A DNA stretch of 64,000 nt, taken from assembly GCA_934167875.1 (NCBI GenBank), contig CAKPMC010000007.1:11686-75685 (forward strand), written 5' to 3'. Positions 17,511-26,005 of the stretch are shown here, piece after piece. The notes below the pieces were generated by a model. The model saw only the letters and a program-made list of their open reading frames with translations, had not been told where the DNA came from and did no database searches. The position numbers were made by a program, and so were the translations under genes. The stretch comes from an uncultured Bacilli bacterium. GTDB lineage: Bacteria > Bacillota_I > Bacilli_A > RF39 > UBA660. Position 1 is the first letter of the stretch. The number at the start of each line of letters is the position of its first letter.

Positions 17511-17520
17511 TTTCGACAAA
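17511..17520 (-). promoter_or_regulatory. Spo0A box upstream of spoIIAA-sigF
   Basis: The minus strand reads TTTGTCGAAA, an exact match to the 0A-box consensus TTTGTCRAA. It lies 60 bases before the spoIIAA ATG and just upstream of a TATAAA minus-10-like sequence. In Bacillus the spoIIA operon is activated by phosphorylated Spo0A. Confidence 0.7.
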
Positions 17521-17554
17521 ACATATCAAAACTTCCCATACTTATATTATTTCC

Positions 17555-17585
17555 AAAAAAAAGAAAGTTACTTAAATAACTTTTC
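17555..17585 (-). terminator. terminator of the P-type ATPase gene
   Basis: On minus GAAAAGTTA pairs with TAACTTTC, followed by eight T. The stop codon is in the hairpin. Confidence 0.8.
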
Positions 17586-19967
17586 TTTCTTCAAACTTTC
17601 CTTTTTCTTACTTCTTACCTCAAACCTATCTAATATATAAGTAGTAACCATATTTAATTTACCAAATATATACAACGAACATATTAATAACACTCCAAAT
17701 ATAAGTCCTATTTCAAAATTAATAGCTTTAATATTAAAGAATGCATACTGGAATATTGAACAGTAAATAAATCCATCTAGTAATAAAAACCAAAGTATTA
17801 ATCTAAAATAATTAAATGGTTGACATAAACGATACAAGAAAATAAATCCTGTCATACCAGTTAAGAATACTACTAAACTAGATACAACATCTTCATTCAA
17901 ATCAAAAGCATACTTAAACATCATGATTAAAATAACATTAAATACTACCGTTAAAGCAGCCGGTACACTTTTACCTATAACTTTTAATAAGAAATTACCC
18001 TTAACTATTTCTGTATTAGGTTCAAGTGCTAACACAAATGATGGAATACCTATAGTAAACATAGTAATTAAAGTTAATTGAATTGGTATAAAGAAATATT
18101 TACTAGATAGGAATATACATAATAAAACAAGTAACATTGTGAATATAGTTTTAACAAGTAAAAGTGATGCACTTCTTTCAATATTGTTTATCGTTCTTCT
18201 ACCCTCAGCTACTACATGAGGCATACTACTAAAATCAGAATTTAATAATACTAATTGACTAACATTACGACTAGCTTCCATACCACTTGCCATAGCTATA
18301 CTACAATCTGCTTCTTTTAAAGCTAAAACATCATTAACACCATCACCAGTCATCGCAACAGTAAAACCTTGTTTCTTTAAAGCTATTACTATTTTTTTCT
18401 TTTGGATTGGTGTTACTCTACCAAAAACATTATATTTAAGAACAGCTTCTTCTAAGTCTTCATCTTTTAATGTTGTAGCATCTACTCCTACTACATTTTT
18501 AACTCCTGCTTCACGTGCGATATTAGATACTGTTTTATAGTGATCACCTGAAATAATTTTAACTGCTACACCCTGACTATCAAAATATTCTAATGTTTCT
18601 TTAGCATCTTTCCTAATTATATCCTGAATTAATATAAAAGCTACTACTTCCAAATTTTTAGGCTTTTCTGATAATTTTTCCTTACTATGTGCAAGTAATA
18701 AAACACGAAACTTTTCTTGATAATCTTGAACATTTTCTTCTACTTTTTTAAAATCTTTACCAAGTATAAATTCAGGTGCTCCTAAATAATAAGAACCGTG
18801 TTCTAAAAAGTTAACAGCTGAAAATTTACGACTAGATGAAAAAGCTATTGTATCTTGCATTATCCAATCATTACTTATACCATACTTATCACTAATAGCT
18901 TGAAACGTAGAACTATTATCTTTACTAACTGCACATATCTCTGATAATATCTTAGCTACTTCTTTATTAGTATGACCTTTCTGTAAAACTGTATCAAATA
19001 CTTGCATTCTACCTTCCGTAATAGTTCCAGTTTTATCTAAACATATTACATTAACTCTAGCTAGTGTTTCAATACAATATAACTGTTGAACTAAAACTTT
19101 ATATTTAGATAATCTTATAACACTAACAGCCATAACTGAACTAGTAAGTAAAATAAGTCCTTCTGGTATCATTCCTATTAAAGCAGCAACTGTCGCGAAA
19201 ATAGATTCATATATATTATTAGTAATTGAATATTGATTAATTAAAAACAAAATACCAATAGGTACAATTAATATAGATAATATTTTTAATAACTTAGTAA
19301 AAGAATTCATAATTACTGAATTAACTTTTTTATTATACTTAGCTTCCTGTGAAATAGTAGAAATATAATTAGTACCACCAACATGTTCAACTTTAGCATA
19401 ACAGTTACCACTAACTATAAAACTACCTGATAAAATCATATCACCCTTCTTTTTATGAATAGGTTCAACTTCTCCTGTTAAAAAAGCTTCATTAACTTCC
19501 ACTTCACCATCTAGTATAATTGAATCTGTTGCAACCTGATCTCCTATTTCTAAGCAAATAACATCGTCAAGAACAATTTCTTCAATCGTAATTTCTTGTT
19601 TTTTAGATGAACGAATAACTTTTACTTTTGACGATGCTAAGAATGATAACCTATCTATTATTTTTTTAGAGATAATTTCCTGAATAGTACTAATAATAGT
19701 ATTACAAATAATTACACCCATAAATAAACAGTTTTTTAAAGAATATAAAAGTTGTCCCTGTAAAACTCCAACAACAATTATAGATGACCCTAATACTATA
19801 TTTAAAAAATTAAAGTAAGTAAATAAATTACCACGTATAATTTGTCCTACTGTTTTAGTTTTAGGTTGATTATCGAAGTTAACTATTCCATTTTCTATTC
19901 TTTCATTTACTTGTTCTTCAGTTAATCCTTCTTTATAATCTGGCTCATATCTTTTAATTAACCCCAT
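17568..19967 (-). CDS. P-type cation-transporting ATPase, CtpE-like
   Basis: The 799-residue protein has all P-type landmarks: actuator TGE at 164-166, the PEG motif in helix M4 (AALIGMIPEGLIL), phosphorylation Asp311 in DKTGTITEGR, and the hinge TGDGVNDVLALKEAD. About ten membrane helices are arranged 2+2+6. The PEGL type of M4 and the overall length resemble the actinobacterial calcium pump CtpE, so calcium or another divalent cation is likely, but ion choice is inferred. It sits between dacF and spoIIAA, which are adjacent in Bacillus, and has terminators on both sides, so it is an insertion into the conserved block and not part of the spoIIA transcript. Confidence 0.9.
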   Translation of the reverse strand: MGLIKRYEPDYKEGLTEEQVNERIENGIVNFDNQPKTKTVGQIIRGNLFTYFNFLNIVLGSSIIVVGVLQGQLLYSLKNCLFMGVIICNTIISTIQEIISKKIIDRLSFLASSKVKVIRSSKKQEITIEEIVLDDVICLEIGDQVATDSIILDGEVEVNEAFLTGEVEPIHKKKGDMILSGSFIVSGNCYAKVEHVGGTNYISTISQEAKYNKKVNSVIMNSFTKLLKILSILIVPIGILFLINQYSITNNIYESIFATVAALIGMIPEGLILLTSSVMAVSVIRLSKYKVLVQQLYCIETLARVNVICLDKTGTITEGRMQVFDTVLQKGHTNKEVAKILSEICAVSKDNSSTFQAISDKYGISNDWIMQDTIAFSSSRKFSAVNFLEHGSYYLGAPEFILGKDFKKVEENVQDYQEKFRVLLLAHSKEKLSEKPKNLEVVAFILIQDIIRKDAKETLEYFDSQGVAVKIISGDHYKTVSNIAREAGVKNVVGVDATTLKDEDLEEAVLKYNVFGRVTPIQKKKIVIALKKQGFTVAMTGDGVNDVLALKEADCSIAMASGMEASRNVSQLVLLNSDFSSMPHVVAEGRRTINNIERSASLLLVKTIFTMLLVLLCIFLSSKYFFIPIQLTLITMFTIGIPSFVLALEPNTEIVKGNFLLKVIGKSVPAALTVVFNVILIMMFKYAFDLNEDVVSSLVVFLTGMTGFIFLYRLCQPFNYFRLILWFLLLDGFIYCSIFQYAFFNIKAINFEIGLIFGVLLICSLYIFGKLNMVTTYILDRFEVRSKKKESLKKEKLFK

Positions 19968-20038
19968 AATAACACCACTCTCTAAAATTATTATAACACG
20001 AGAAAATATAGAATATTAAAAACTTACGAAACTGTAAG

Positions 20039-20059
20039 AAAAAAGTGTCAAATGACACT
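20039..20059 (-). terminator. terminator downstream of dacF
   Basis: GTGTC ATTT GACAC on minus, followed by six T. About 160 bases separate it from the dacF stop; that stretch holds no ORF with a ribosome binding site. Confidence 0.7.
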
Positions 20060-20217
20060 CTAATTATATTTACTTTCTTGTTTATTCATTTAATACCACT
20101 ATATAACTGTTTTTATGTATTACTAATATAAGTTTATCATATAACTAATGTTTTTCTTCAATCTATTTAAAAATAAAATACCTAGAATTATTCTTCTAAG
20201 CATTTTACTAATATTAT

Positions 20218-21369
20218 CTAAAACACTAAATTTCCTACTACAATATCTTTTAAATTATCCAAGAAAAGTTTAAATATATTTTTCTTCTTTACTGCTTCTT
20301 TTACTATTAGTGGATAAGTACCTACTTGTTTATCGCCATCATAAATTTCAATATTTCCTACTACTTGATTTTCTTTTAATGGTAATTTAATCTCATTAAT
20401 ATTTACTTTTTCAGTATAATTTTTATCGGTATCGCTTTTTTTACCTAAAACCGTAATATCTCTATCTAAAACAACATCAATATTATTTTTTGTTGCTTTA
20501 TCTAAATCAATTGTTTTAATAACATCACCCTGTTTTTTAATTAATTGAACTTTATATAAATTAAATCCATAATCTAATAATTCTGCTGTTTCCTGATTTC
20601 TTACCTTACTAACAGCTTCACCTAATACAATCGCAATTAATCTCATATCATTTCTCTTTGCAGTTACTGCCATCGTATAACCAGCTTTATCTGTAAAGCC
20701 TGTTTTTAATCCATCAGCTCCATCATAAAATCTTACTAATTTATTAGTATTAACTAGCCAAAATTTATTAGGCGTATCAGTACGTAAATAATCTTCATAA
20801 ACAGAAGAAAATTCTAATATCTCATCATGTTTTAATAATTCTATCGCAATTAATCCCATATCATAAGCACTTGAATAATGGTTATCTTCATCAAGACCTG
20901 TAGGATTGACAAAATTAGTATTTTTAAGTCCTAATTCTTTAGCTTTATCGTTCATCATTTTAACAAAAGCTTCCTCACTACCAGCAATTCTTTCAGCTAA
21001 TACTACAGTAGCATCATTAGCACTAGCCATCGTAATACCTTTCATTAAATCTCTAACACTCATTACTTCTCCTGGTTGCAAATAAATTTGTGTTCCACCA
21101 TAACCAGCTGCATTACTACTTGCCTTTACCTGTTCATCCCAAGATAGATTTCCACTTTCTATTGCTTCTAAAATAAGAATTTGAGCCATCATTTTAGTAA
21201 GAGATGCAACAGCTACCTGACTATCCTTATTTTTTTCATATAAAACAGTACCAGTAGATACCTCCATTAATACACAACTACCAGCATTCTTAGCCACTTC
21301 ATCATCTGCATAAACAAAAGTTGGTATAATCATCATAAAAATTAAAATAACTGTTATTACTTTCTTCAC
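20218..21369 (-). CDS. dacF: D-alanyl-D-alanine carboxypeptidase, DacF/PBP5 type
   Basis: This serine peptidase trims the terminal D-Ala from peptidoglycan stems. It has a signal peptide (about 1-21, cleavage after VYA), the SxxK motif ASLTKMM with Ser56 and Lys59, the SxN motif in TMASANDAT, and KTG in DGADGLKTGFTDKAG. The C-terminal domain and amphipathic tail (about 290-383) anchor it to the membrane. DacF in Bacillus is expressed in the forespore and lies just before spoIIAA; the same order occurs here apart from the inserted ATPase, so I favour DacF over DacA. Length 383 is normal. Confidence 0.88.
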   Translation of the reverse strand: MKKVITVILIFMMIIPTFVYADDEVAKNAGSCVLMEVSTGTVLYEKNKDSQVAVASLTKMMAQILILEAIESGNLSWDEQVKASSNAAGYGGTQIYLQPGEVMSVRDLMKGITMASANDATVVLAERIAGSEEAFVKMMNDKAKELGLKNTNFVNPTGLDEDNHYSSAYDMGLIAIELLKHDEILEFSSVYEDYLRTDTPNKFWLVNTNKLVRFYDGADGLKTGFTDKAGYTMAVTAKRNDMRLIAIVLGEAVSKVRNQETAELLDYGFNLYKVQLIKKQGDVIKTIDLDKATKNNIDVVLDRDITVLGKKSDTDKNYTEKVNINEIKLPLKENQVVGNIEIYDGDKQVGTYPLIVKEAVKKKNIFKLFLDNLKDIVVGNLVF

Positions 21370-21458
21370 AGTTTTCCACCTCTAATAAAAAATATGTCAA
21401 AAAGATAAAGATATGTAATAAAAGTATTAAAAACAAGTAAAATTAACTAGGTGAAATT

Positions 21459-22316
21459 ATGAAAAAATTATTTTGGTATTTATTATTAATATTTATTGTA
21501 GTAGTTATTATATCCTTAGTTACTATTATCAATAAAAAAGTAATCCCAACTCCACAAAAGCAAGATGAAACATCTATAAAATTAGCCACTTTAAATAATA
21601 TTGATAAAAAAATTGATTATTTTAATTATAAATATTTAGATCGTTATATATGTTTTAAGCAAAATAATCCTAATCTATCAGATCTTGATATTATAATTAG
21701 AGTAAACATTGGACTAGATAAACCATTTTACCAAGATACTAAAAAAAGTAATAAACTTAATCAACTAGGTATCTTAGTAAACAAATATATATATTTACCA
21801 GAAGATTATATTCCTAATAACTTATCGACAATAACAAGTGAATACTCTAACTCTAATAAACAACTTGTGTATGAAGCTAAAGAAGCTTTTGAAAAAATGG
21901 CTAGTGCTGCTAAAAAGGAAAATTATAATATAAGAGCAATATCAGCTTATCGTTCTTATGAATATCAAAAAAATCTATATGATAATTATGTAAGTAAAGA
22001 TGGAGTAGATAAAGTTGATACTTATTCAGCTAGACCTGGATATTCTGAACATCAAACAGGACTAGTGGTAGATATTGATAATATTAAAACAGATTTTAAT
22101 AATTTTGAAAATACGGATGAGTTTAAATGGATGCAGGATAATGCTGCCGATTATGGTTTTATTTTAAGGTATCCTAAGAATAAGGAAAATATCACTGGTT
22201 ATAGTTACGAAGCATGGCATTATCGTTATGTTGGCAAAGAAATAGCTAATTTTATTAAAAATAATAATTTAACTCTAGATGAATATTATGTCATGTATAT
22301 AGAAAAGAATAAATAA
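21459..22316 (+). CDS. membrane-anchored VanY-type D,D-carboxypeptidase (LdcB/VanY family)
   Basis: One N-terminal membrane helix (about 4-24) precedes an extracytoplasmic peptidase M15B domain. The motifs are ISAYRSYEYQKNLY, the zinc-binding SARPGYSEHQTGLVVDID and the C-terminal EAWHYRYVG, so the zinc site is His-x6-Asp plus His. Such enzymes remove the last D-Ala from peptidoglycan stems or act on L,D bonds. It is divergent from dacF, sharing an 89-base intergenic region, and starts behind an AGGTGA site. No resistance cluster surrounds it, so a housekeeping wall role is likely. Confidence 0.9.
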   Translation: MKKLFWYLLLIFIVVVIISLVTIINKKVIPTPQKQDETSIKLATLNNIDKKIDYFNYKYLDRYICFKQNNPNLSDLDIIIRVNIGLDKPFYQDTKKSNKLNQLGILVNKYIYLPEDYIPNNLSTITSEYSNSNKQLVYEAKEAFEKMASAAKKENYNIRAISAYRSYEYQKNLYDNYVSKDGVDKVDTYSARPGYSEHQTGLVVDIDNIKTDFNNFENTDEFKWMQDNAADYGFILRYPKNKENITGYSYEAWHYRYVGKEIANFIKNNNLTLDEYYVMYIEKNK

Positions 22317-22328
22317 ACTAATCATATT

Positions 22329-23351
22329 TTAATTTAACTCAAAATTTTTCTTTTCTTCCTCAACTGCACTAATTAACTCTTGTTCAGTTGGCATATGCAA
22401 CTTATATTCAGTAGAAAATATTGTTTCATTGCTCTGTGGTAAAGTATATTTAACCACTGTTTCATTTTTATTTGTTGATAATAATATTCCTATCGTTTGA
22501 TTTTCATCTCTTTGTTTAATTTCCCTATCATAATAATTTACATACATCTGCATTTGACCAATATCTTGATGAGTTACTTTACCAATTTTTAAATCAATTA
22601 TCACGAAACATTTGAGAATTCTGTTATAAAAAACTAAGTCAGGATAGAAATGTTCTTCATTTAATGTTATTCTTACTTGATTTCCAACATAGCTAAAACC
22701 TTTACCAAGTTCAAGTAAAAATTCTTTTAAATGCTCTAATATATTTTTTTCTAAATCACTTTCAAGATAGTATGTATTTTCTTTTATATCTAAAAATTCC
22801 AATACAAATGGATCCTTTACTAAATCTTTACTAGTTTTCAAAATTTGTCCCTTTTCAGATAATTCTAGTACTTTTTCTTTATCAGCAGATAATAGTAATC
22901 TCTCATATAATAAAGAATCCCTTTGTCTTTGTAATTCACGAACACTCCATTTAGTATTTATACATTCATTAAAATAAAAATTCCTTTTAGATTTCTCTTC
23001 TATTTTTATTAATTCTAAATAATGAGACCAACTTAATTGCGACGACACTGTTGTCGTAATAGGAAAACAGATATAGAATTTTCTCATTCTTTCTAAATTT
23101 CTCTTAGAAAAGCCTTTACCAAATTCATTAGTTAGTTTTTCTGATAACTTTTCTAAAATAGAATCTCCATACTTGGCTCTTTCATCTCCCTGTTGAATTT
23201 CCATTATTATTTTCCCAATATTCCAATATAATTTAAGCATCTCTATATTAACTGTAGTATAAATTTTATTTCTACTATTAACAACCAACTCTTTAATATT
23301 ATTAAAAATAGTATTAAATTGTATATTATCGTTTATTAATTTACTATTCAT
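22329..23351 (-). CDS. YhcG/DUF1016-family protein with PD-(D/E)XK nuclease domain
   Basis: The protein has the DUF1016 N-terminal domain (YWNIGKIIMEIQQGDERAKYG, GFSKRNLERMRKFY, SWSHYLELIKI) and a C-terminal restriction-endonuclease-like fold (FYPDLVFYNRILKCFVIIDLKIGK, matching D-x(n)-DxK). YhcG-like proteins are scattered across bacteria and are linked to mobile or defence DNA; biochemical role is poorly known. I place the start at ATG 23351 because AAAGGA lies eight bases before it; the frame continues to 23378 without a site. It lies between vanY and the pdp operon and is probably a horizontally acquired singleton. Confidence 0.88.
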   Translation of the reverse strand: MNSKLINDNIQFNTIFNNIKELVVNSRNKIYTTVNIEMLKLYWNIGKIIMEIQQGDERAKYGDSILEKLSEKLTNEFGKGFSKRNLERMRKFYICFPITTTVSSQLSWSHYLELIKIEEKSKRNFYFNECINTKWSVRELQRQRDSLLYERLLLSADKEKVLELSEKGQILKTSKDLVKDPFVLEFLDIKENTYYLESDLEKNILEHLKEFLLELGKGFSYVGNQVRITLNEEHFYPDLVFYNRILKCFVIIDLKIGKVTHQDIGQMQMYVNYYDREIKQRDENQTIGILLSTNKNETVVKYTLPQSNETIFSTEYKLHMPTEQELISAVEEEKKNFELN

Positions 23352-23431
23352 AAATCTGGTCCTTTCTATATCAAGCATAATAACAAATCAAAAAACAGAT
23401 GTAAAATAACCAATTTTACGAATTCAAAGCA

Positions 23432-23480
23432 AAAGAAAAGTCAATTTTAAATTTTATCCTAGATAATTTTTAAAATTGAC
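23432..23480 (-). terminator. long-stem terminator downstream of the pdp operon
   Basis: GTCAATTTTAAA and TTTAAAATTGAC form a perfect 12-pair stem with a 17-base loop, followed on minus by TTTTCTTTTG. It lies downstream of the 40-residue ORF. Confidence 0.55.
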
Positions 23481-23549
23481 ATCAATATTTATTGAAATAA
23501 ATCAAATCATATAAATTTAATAAATCTAAAAAAATCAGATAAAAACTAT

Positions 23550-23672
23550 CTAATTCTTTTCATCAAAATCTTCTTCTATATAAATTTTTTCTTCTATTCT
23601 AGAACAGTTAGAAGACATCTTAAATACAACATAATTAAAAACAAGTATTAAACCAATTATAAAGTAAATCAT
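23550..23672 (-). CDS. 40-residue single-pass membrane protein downstream of pdp
   Basis: A GGAGGATTT ribosome binding site precedes the ATG at 23672, 11 bases after the pdp stop. The peptide has a hydrophobic N-terminal half (IYFIIGLILVFNYVVF) and a charged tail (RIEEKIYIEEDFDEKN). The strong site, spacing and signal-anchor pattern support translation with pdp. I know no homolog. Confidence 0.6.
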   Translation of the reverse strand: MIYFIIGLILVFNYVVFKMSSNCSRIEEKIYIEEDFDEKN

Positions 23673-23683
23673 AAATCCTCCAA

Positions 23684-24946
23684 TTATATTACTTCATCAT
23701 GTTTAGTATCATCAGACGTAAAAGTATAATAATCAGTAATATCTTCTGTAATAGGACTAGCACCTTCTTTTAAATACAAAGTGCACAAAACATCACCGAT
23801 CTTAACATCATCACCAATTTTTTTCTTTAACACTATTCCAACACTAGGATCAACTTTATCCTCTTTAGTTTTTCTTCCACCACCCAAATCAAGTGATAGT
23901 TTACCAAAACGATATGCATCCATATTAATAACATGACCACTTTTAGTTGAGTGAATATCCTGAGTATTTTTACTAACACGTATCTTACTCAAATCTCCAC
24001 CTTGACTAGCTATAATTTCTTGAAATTTTTGATAAGCTCTACCACTAGTTAAAGCATCATCTACCATTTTATTAGCTTCATTAATATCTTTTCCTAATGC
24101 CATTTGAACCATCTTACTAGATAAAGCCTTAGACAAAGCTACCAAATAATTATTTTCTTCATTACATAATATTTTAATTACTTCCAAAATTTCCAAGGCA
24201 TTACCTATAGAAGTACCAAGTGGAATATCCATATAAGTAATCATAGTTTCAACATCTCTACCATAATGTTTACCTATTTCTTTCATAATTCTAGATATTT
24301 CAACAGCATCATCTTTAGTTTTTAATAAAGCACCATTTCCAACTTTAACATCAAGTACTATTTTATCAGCACCACTAGCAATTTTCTTACTCATAATACT
24401 AGTAGCAATTAAAGGAATAGATTCAACTGTACCAGTAACATCACGAAGTGCATATACTTTCTTATCAAGTGGAGCAAGGTTTTTAGTTTGACTAATAATA
24501 CAAGCACCAACCTCATTAAGTTGATTAATAAATTCCTCTTCTGTTAAATTAACTCTAAATCCAGGAATACTCTCGAGTTTATCAATAGTTCCACCAGTAT
24601 GACCTAAACCCCTACCACTCATTTTAGGAACTTTTATACCTAAAGAAGCAGCAATAGATGCAACAATTAAAGTTGTTTTATCACCAACACCACCTGTTGA
24701 ATGTTTATCAACTGTAATACCATGAACACTATCTAAATTTAAAATATCGCCACTATTAATAAAAATATCTGTAAGATCAAAGATTTCTCTATCAGTCATT
24801 CCCTTTATACAAATAGCCATTAATAAACTACTCATTTGATAATCAGGAATATCACCATTATAATATCCAAGAAAAGCCTGACTAAGTTCTTCTTTAGATA
24901 AAACATTACCTAATCTTTTTTTATTAATTATATCTACCATTGTCAT
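23684..24946 (-). CDS. pdp: pyrimidine-nucleoside phosphorylase
   Basis: The enzyme splits uridine, thymidine or deoxyuridine with phosphate in nucleoside salvage. The signature KMSGRGLGHTGGTIDKLESI and the phosphate-binding KHSTGGVGDKTT are intact, and the C-terminal domain (VSKNTQDIHSTKSGHV, LGGGRKTKEDKVD) is complete. Length 420 is near the usual 433. In many Bacilli pdp lies just before dacF, so this gene belongs to the ancestral block; VanY and YhcG now intervene. Start ATG 24946 follows an AGAGGG site. Confidence 0.95.
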   Translation of the reverse strand: MTMVDIINKKRLGNVLSKEELSQAFLGYYNGDIPDYQMSSLLMAICIKGMTDREIFDLTDIFINSGDILNLDSVHGITVDKHSTGGVGDKTTLIVASIAASLGIKVPKMSGRGLGHTGGTIDKLESIPGFRVNLTEEEFINQLNEVGACIISQTKNLAPLDKKVYALRDVTGTVESIPLIATSIMSKKIASGADKIVLDVKVGNGALLKTKDDAVEISRIMKEIGKHYGRDVETMITYMDIPLGTSIGNALEILEVIKILCNEENNYLVALSKALSSKMVQMALGKDINEANKMVDDALTSGRAYQKFQEIIASQGGDLSKIRVSKNTQDIHSTKSGHVINMDAYRFGKLSLDLGGGRKTKEDKVDPSVGIVLKKKIGDDVKIGDVLCTLYLKEGASPITEDITDYYTFTSDDTKHDEVI

Positions 24947-25048
24947 AAGAACACCCTCTATTCTTATAATTAATTATATCAAAAACAAATTATTTGTACA
25001 CTAATTTCGTTTTATTTAAAGAAAAAAGTGTACCATCAAAAGTACACT

Positions 25049-25405
25049 TTATCTCATCTTTTTTTCTATATATTCTATTGTTCTCTTAGGGTCAGTTATA
25101 AGTTTTTCATATAGTTTAATATGCATTCTAAGTTCTCTAATTAACTCTATTTCATCTTTAGCAAGATTAATAAAACACTTAGGATCATCTTCTGCTACTG
25201 TAAAAGTATCTACACCTAATAGATAAGCTAAATCAACACCTAAACTATTGGCTAAATCAATTAAAGTATCAAGTGTAGGTGTTCTAGTACCATTTTCGTA
25301 ACAACAAATACTAACTTTGGTAACACCAACCATTTCACCAAGTTGCTTTTGTGTTAAACCAACTTCTTTTCTAAGTTCTTTCAATCTTGTACTAAATAGA
25401 ACCAT
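25049..25405 (-). CDS. XRE-family transcriptional regulator
   Basis: Residues 6-62 form a Cro/C1 helix-turn-helix (LKELRKEVGLTQKQLGEMVG, VSICCYENGTRTPTLDTLIDLANSLGV). The C-terminal 50 residues are helical and probably dimerise. It is a single-domain repressor of unknown targets. It lies between ssb and pdp, read on the same strand, but has its own AGGTGG site and upstream region. A regulator of the phage or host type cannot be told apart here. Confidence 0.88.
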   Translation of the reverse strand: MVLFSTRLKELRKEVGLTQKQLGEMVGVTKVSICCYENGTRTPTLDTLIDLANSLGVDLAYLLGVDTFTVAEDDPKCFINLAKDEIELIRELRMHIKLYEKLITDPKRTIEYIEKKMR

Positions 25406-25491
25406 AAAACCACCTCAATCCTATTTCCCATAATATAGGTACATTATAGTGAAATCTTGTCGTATTTTGAGGTAAGTTAACTAATTAGAAA

Positions 25492-25842
25492 CTAATCTTG
25501 TTTTTCTTCTTTTTCTTTAGAATCTTTATTTGAAGATAAAAAAGTAACTTTTTCAGCTATTACTTCTAAAACATATTTCTTATTATCATCTTTTTCTACT
25601 AATCTAGATTGAAGTCTACCTTTAACGCCAACAATATCGCCTTTATCGCAATATTCAGTCGTACAACTAGCAACATTATCCCAAAGTATACAATCAATAA
25701 AATCAGTATCATATTCACCATTAATATTTTTAAAACTTCTAGGAACAGCTAAAGTAATAAAAGTATATTTTTTAGAATTTTCTGATGTTTTTAGTTCTGG
25801 TTTCCTAACTAATCTACCAACTAAAACTATTTGATTAAGCAT
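25492..25842 (-). CDS. ssb: single-stranded DNA-binding protein, short form
   Basis: This 116-residue SSB has the OB fold (MLNQIVLVGRLVRKPELK, FITLAVPRSFKN, DTDFIDCILWDNVA, VGVKGRLQSRL). The acidic C-terminal tip DDDIPF of housekeeping SSB is missing; the tail ends KEKEEKQD. It therefore looks like a second, accessory SSB of the type used in competence or mobile elements. ATG 25842 is chosen because of a perfect AAAGGAGG site; an upstream extension to 25875 lacks one. A regulator gene follows. Confidence 0.88.
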   Translation of the reverse strand: MLNQIVLVGRLVRKPELKTSENSKKYTFITLAVPRSFKNINGEYDTDFIDCILWDNVASCTTEYCDKGDIVGVKGRLQSRLVEKDDNKKYVLEVIAEKVTFLSSNKDSKEKEEKQD

Positions 25843-26005
25843 ATTATTCCTCCTTTCTGGGTTGTATGCTAACATATTAAAAAAGGTCTAGCAAATGACC
25901 AATTTTACAATTTCATTCCAAAAAGCAAAACAAAAAGAGAAATCGTTATTAGTAATTTCTCTTTTTAATACACAAAATATAATTCAAAAAATAAGTTTAC
26001 AAGTT

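Noticed and set aside
20063..20217. Short ORF (26 codons) between dacF and its terminator
   Set aside because: No ribosome binding site precedes its ATG, and the composition is not clearly coding.
23401..23419. Hairpin GTAAAAT/ATTTTAC and a similar string near 25880 as a dispersed repeat
   Set aside because: The shared sequence is too short and AT-rich to separate from chance in this genome.
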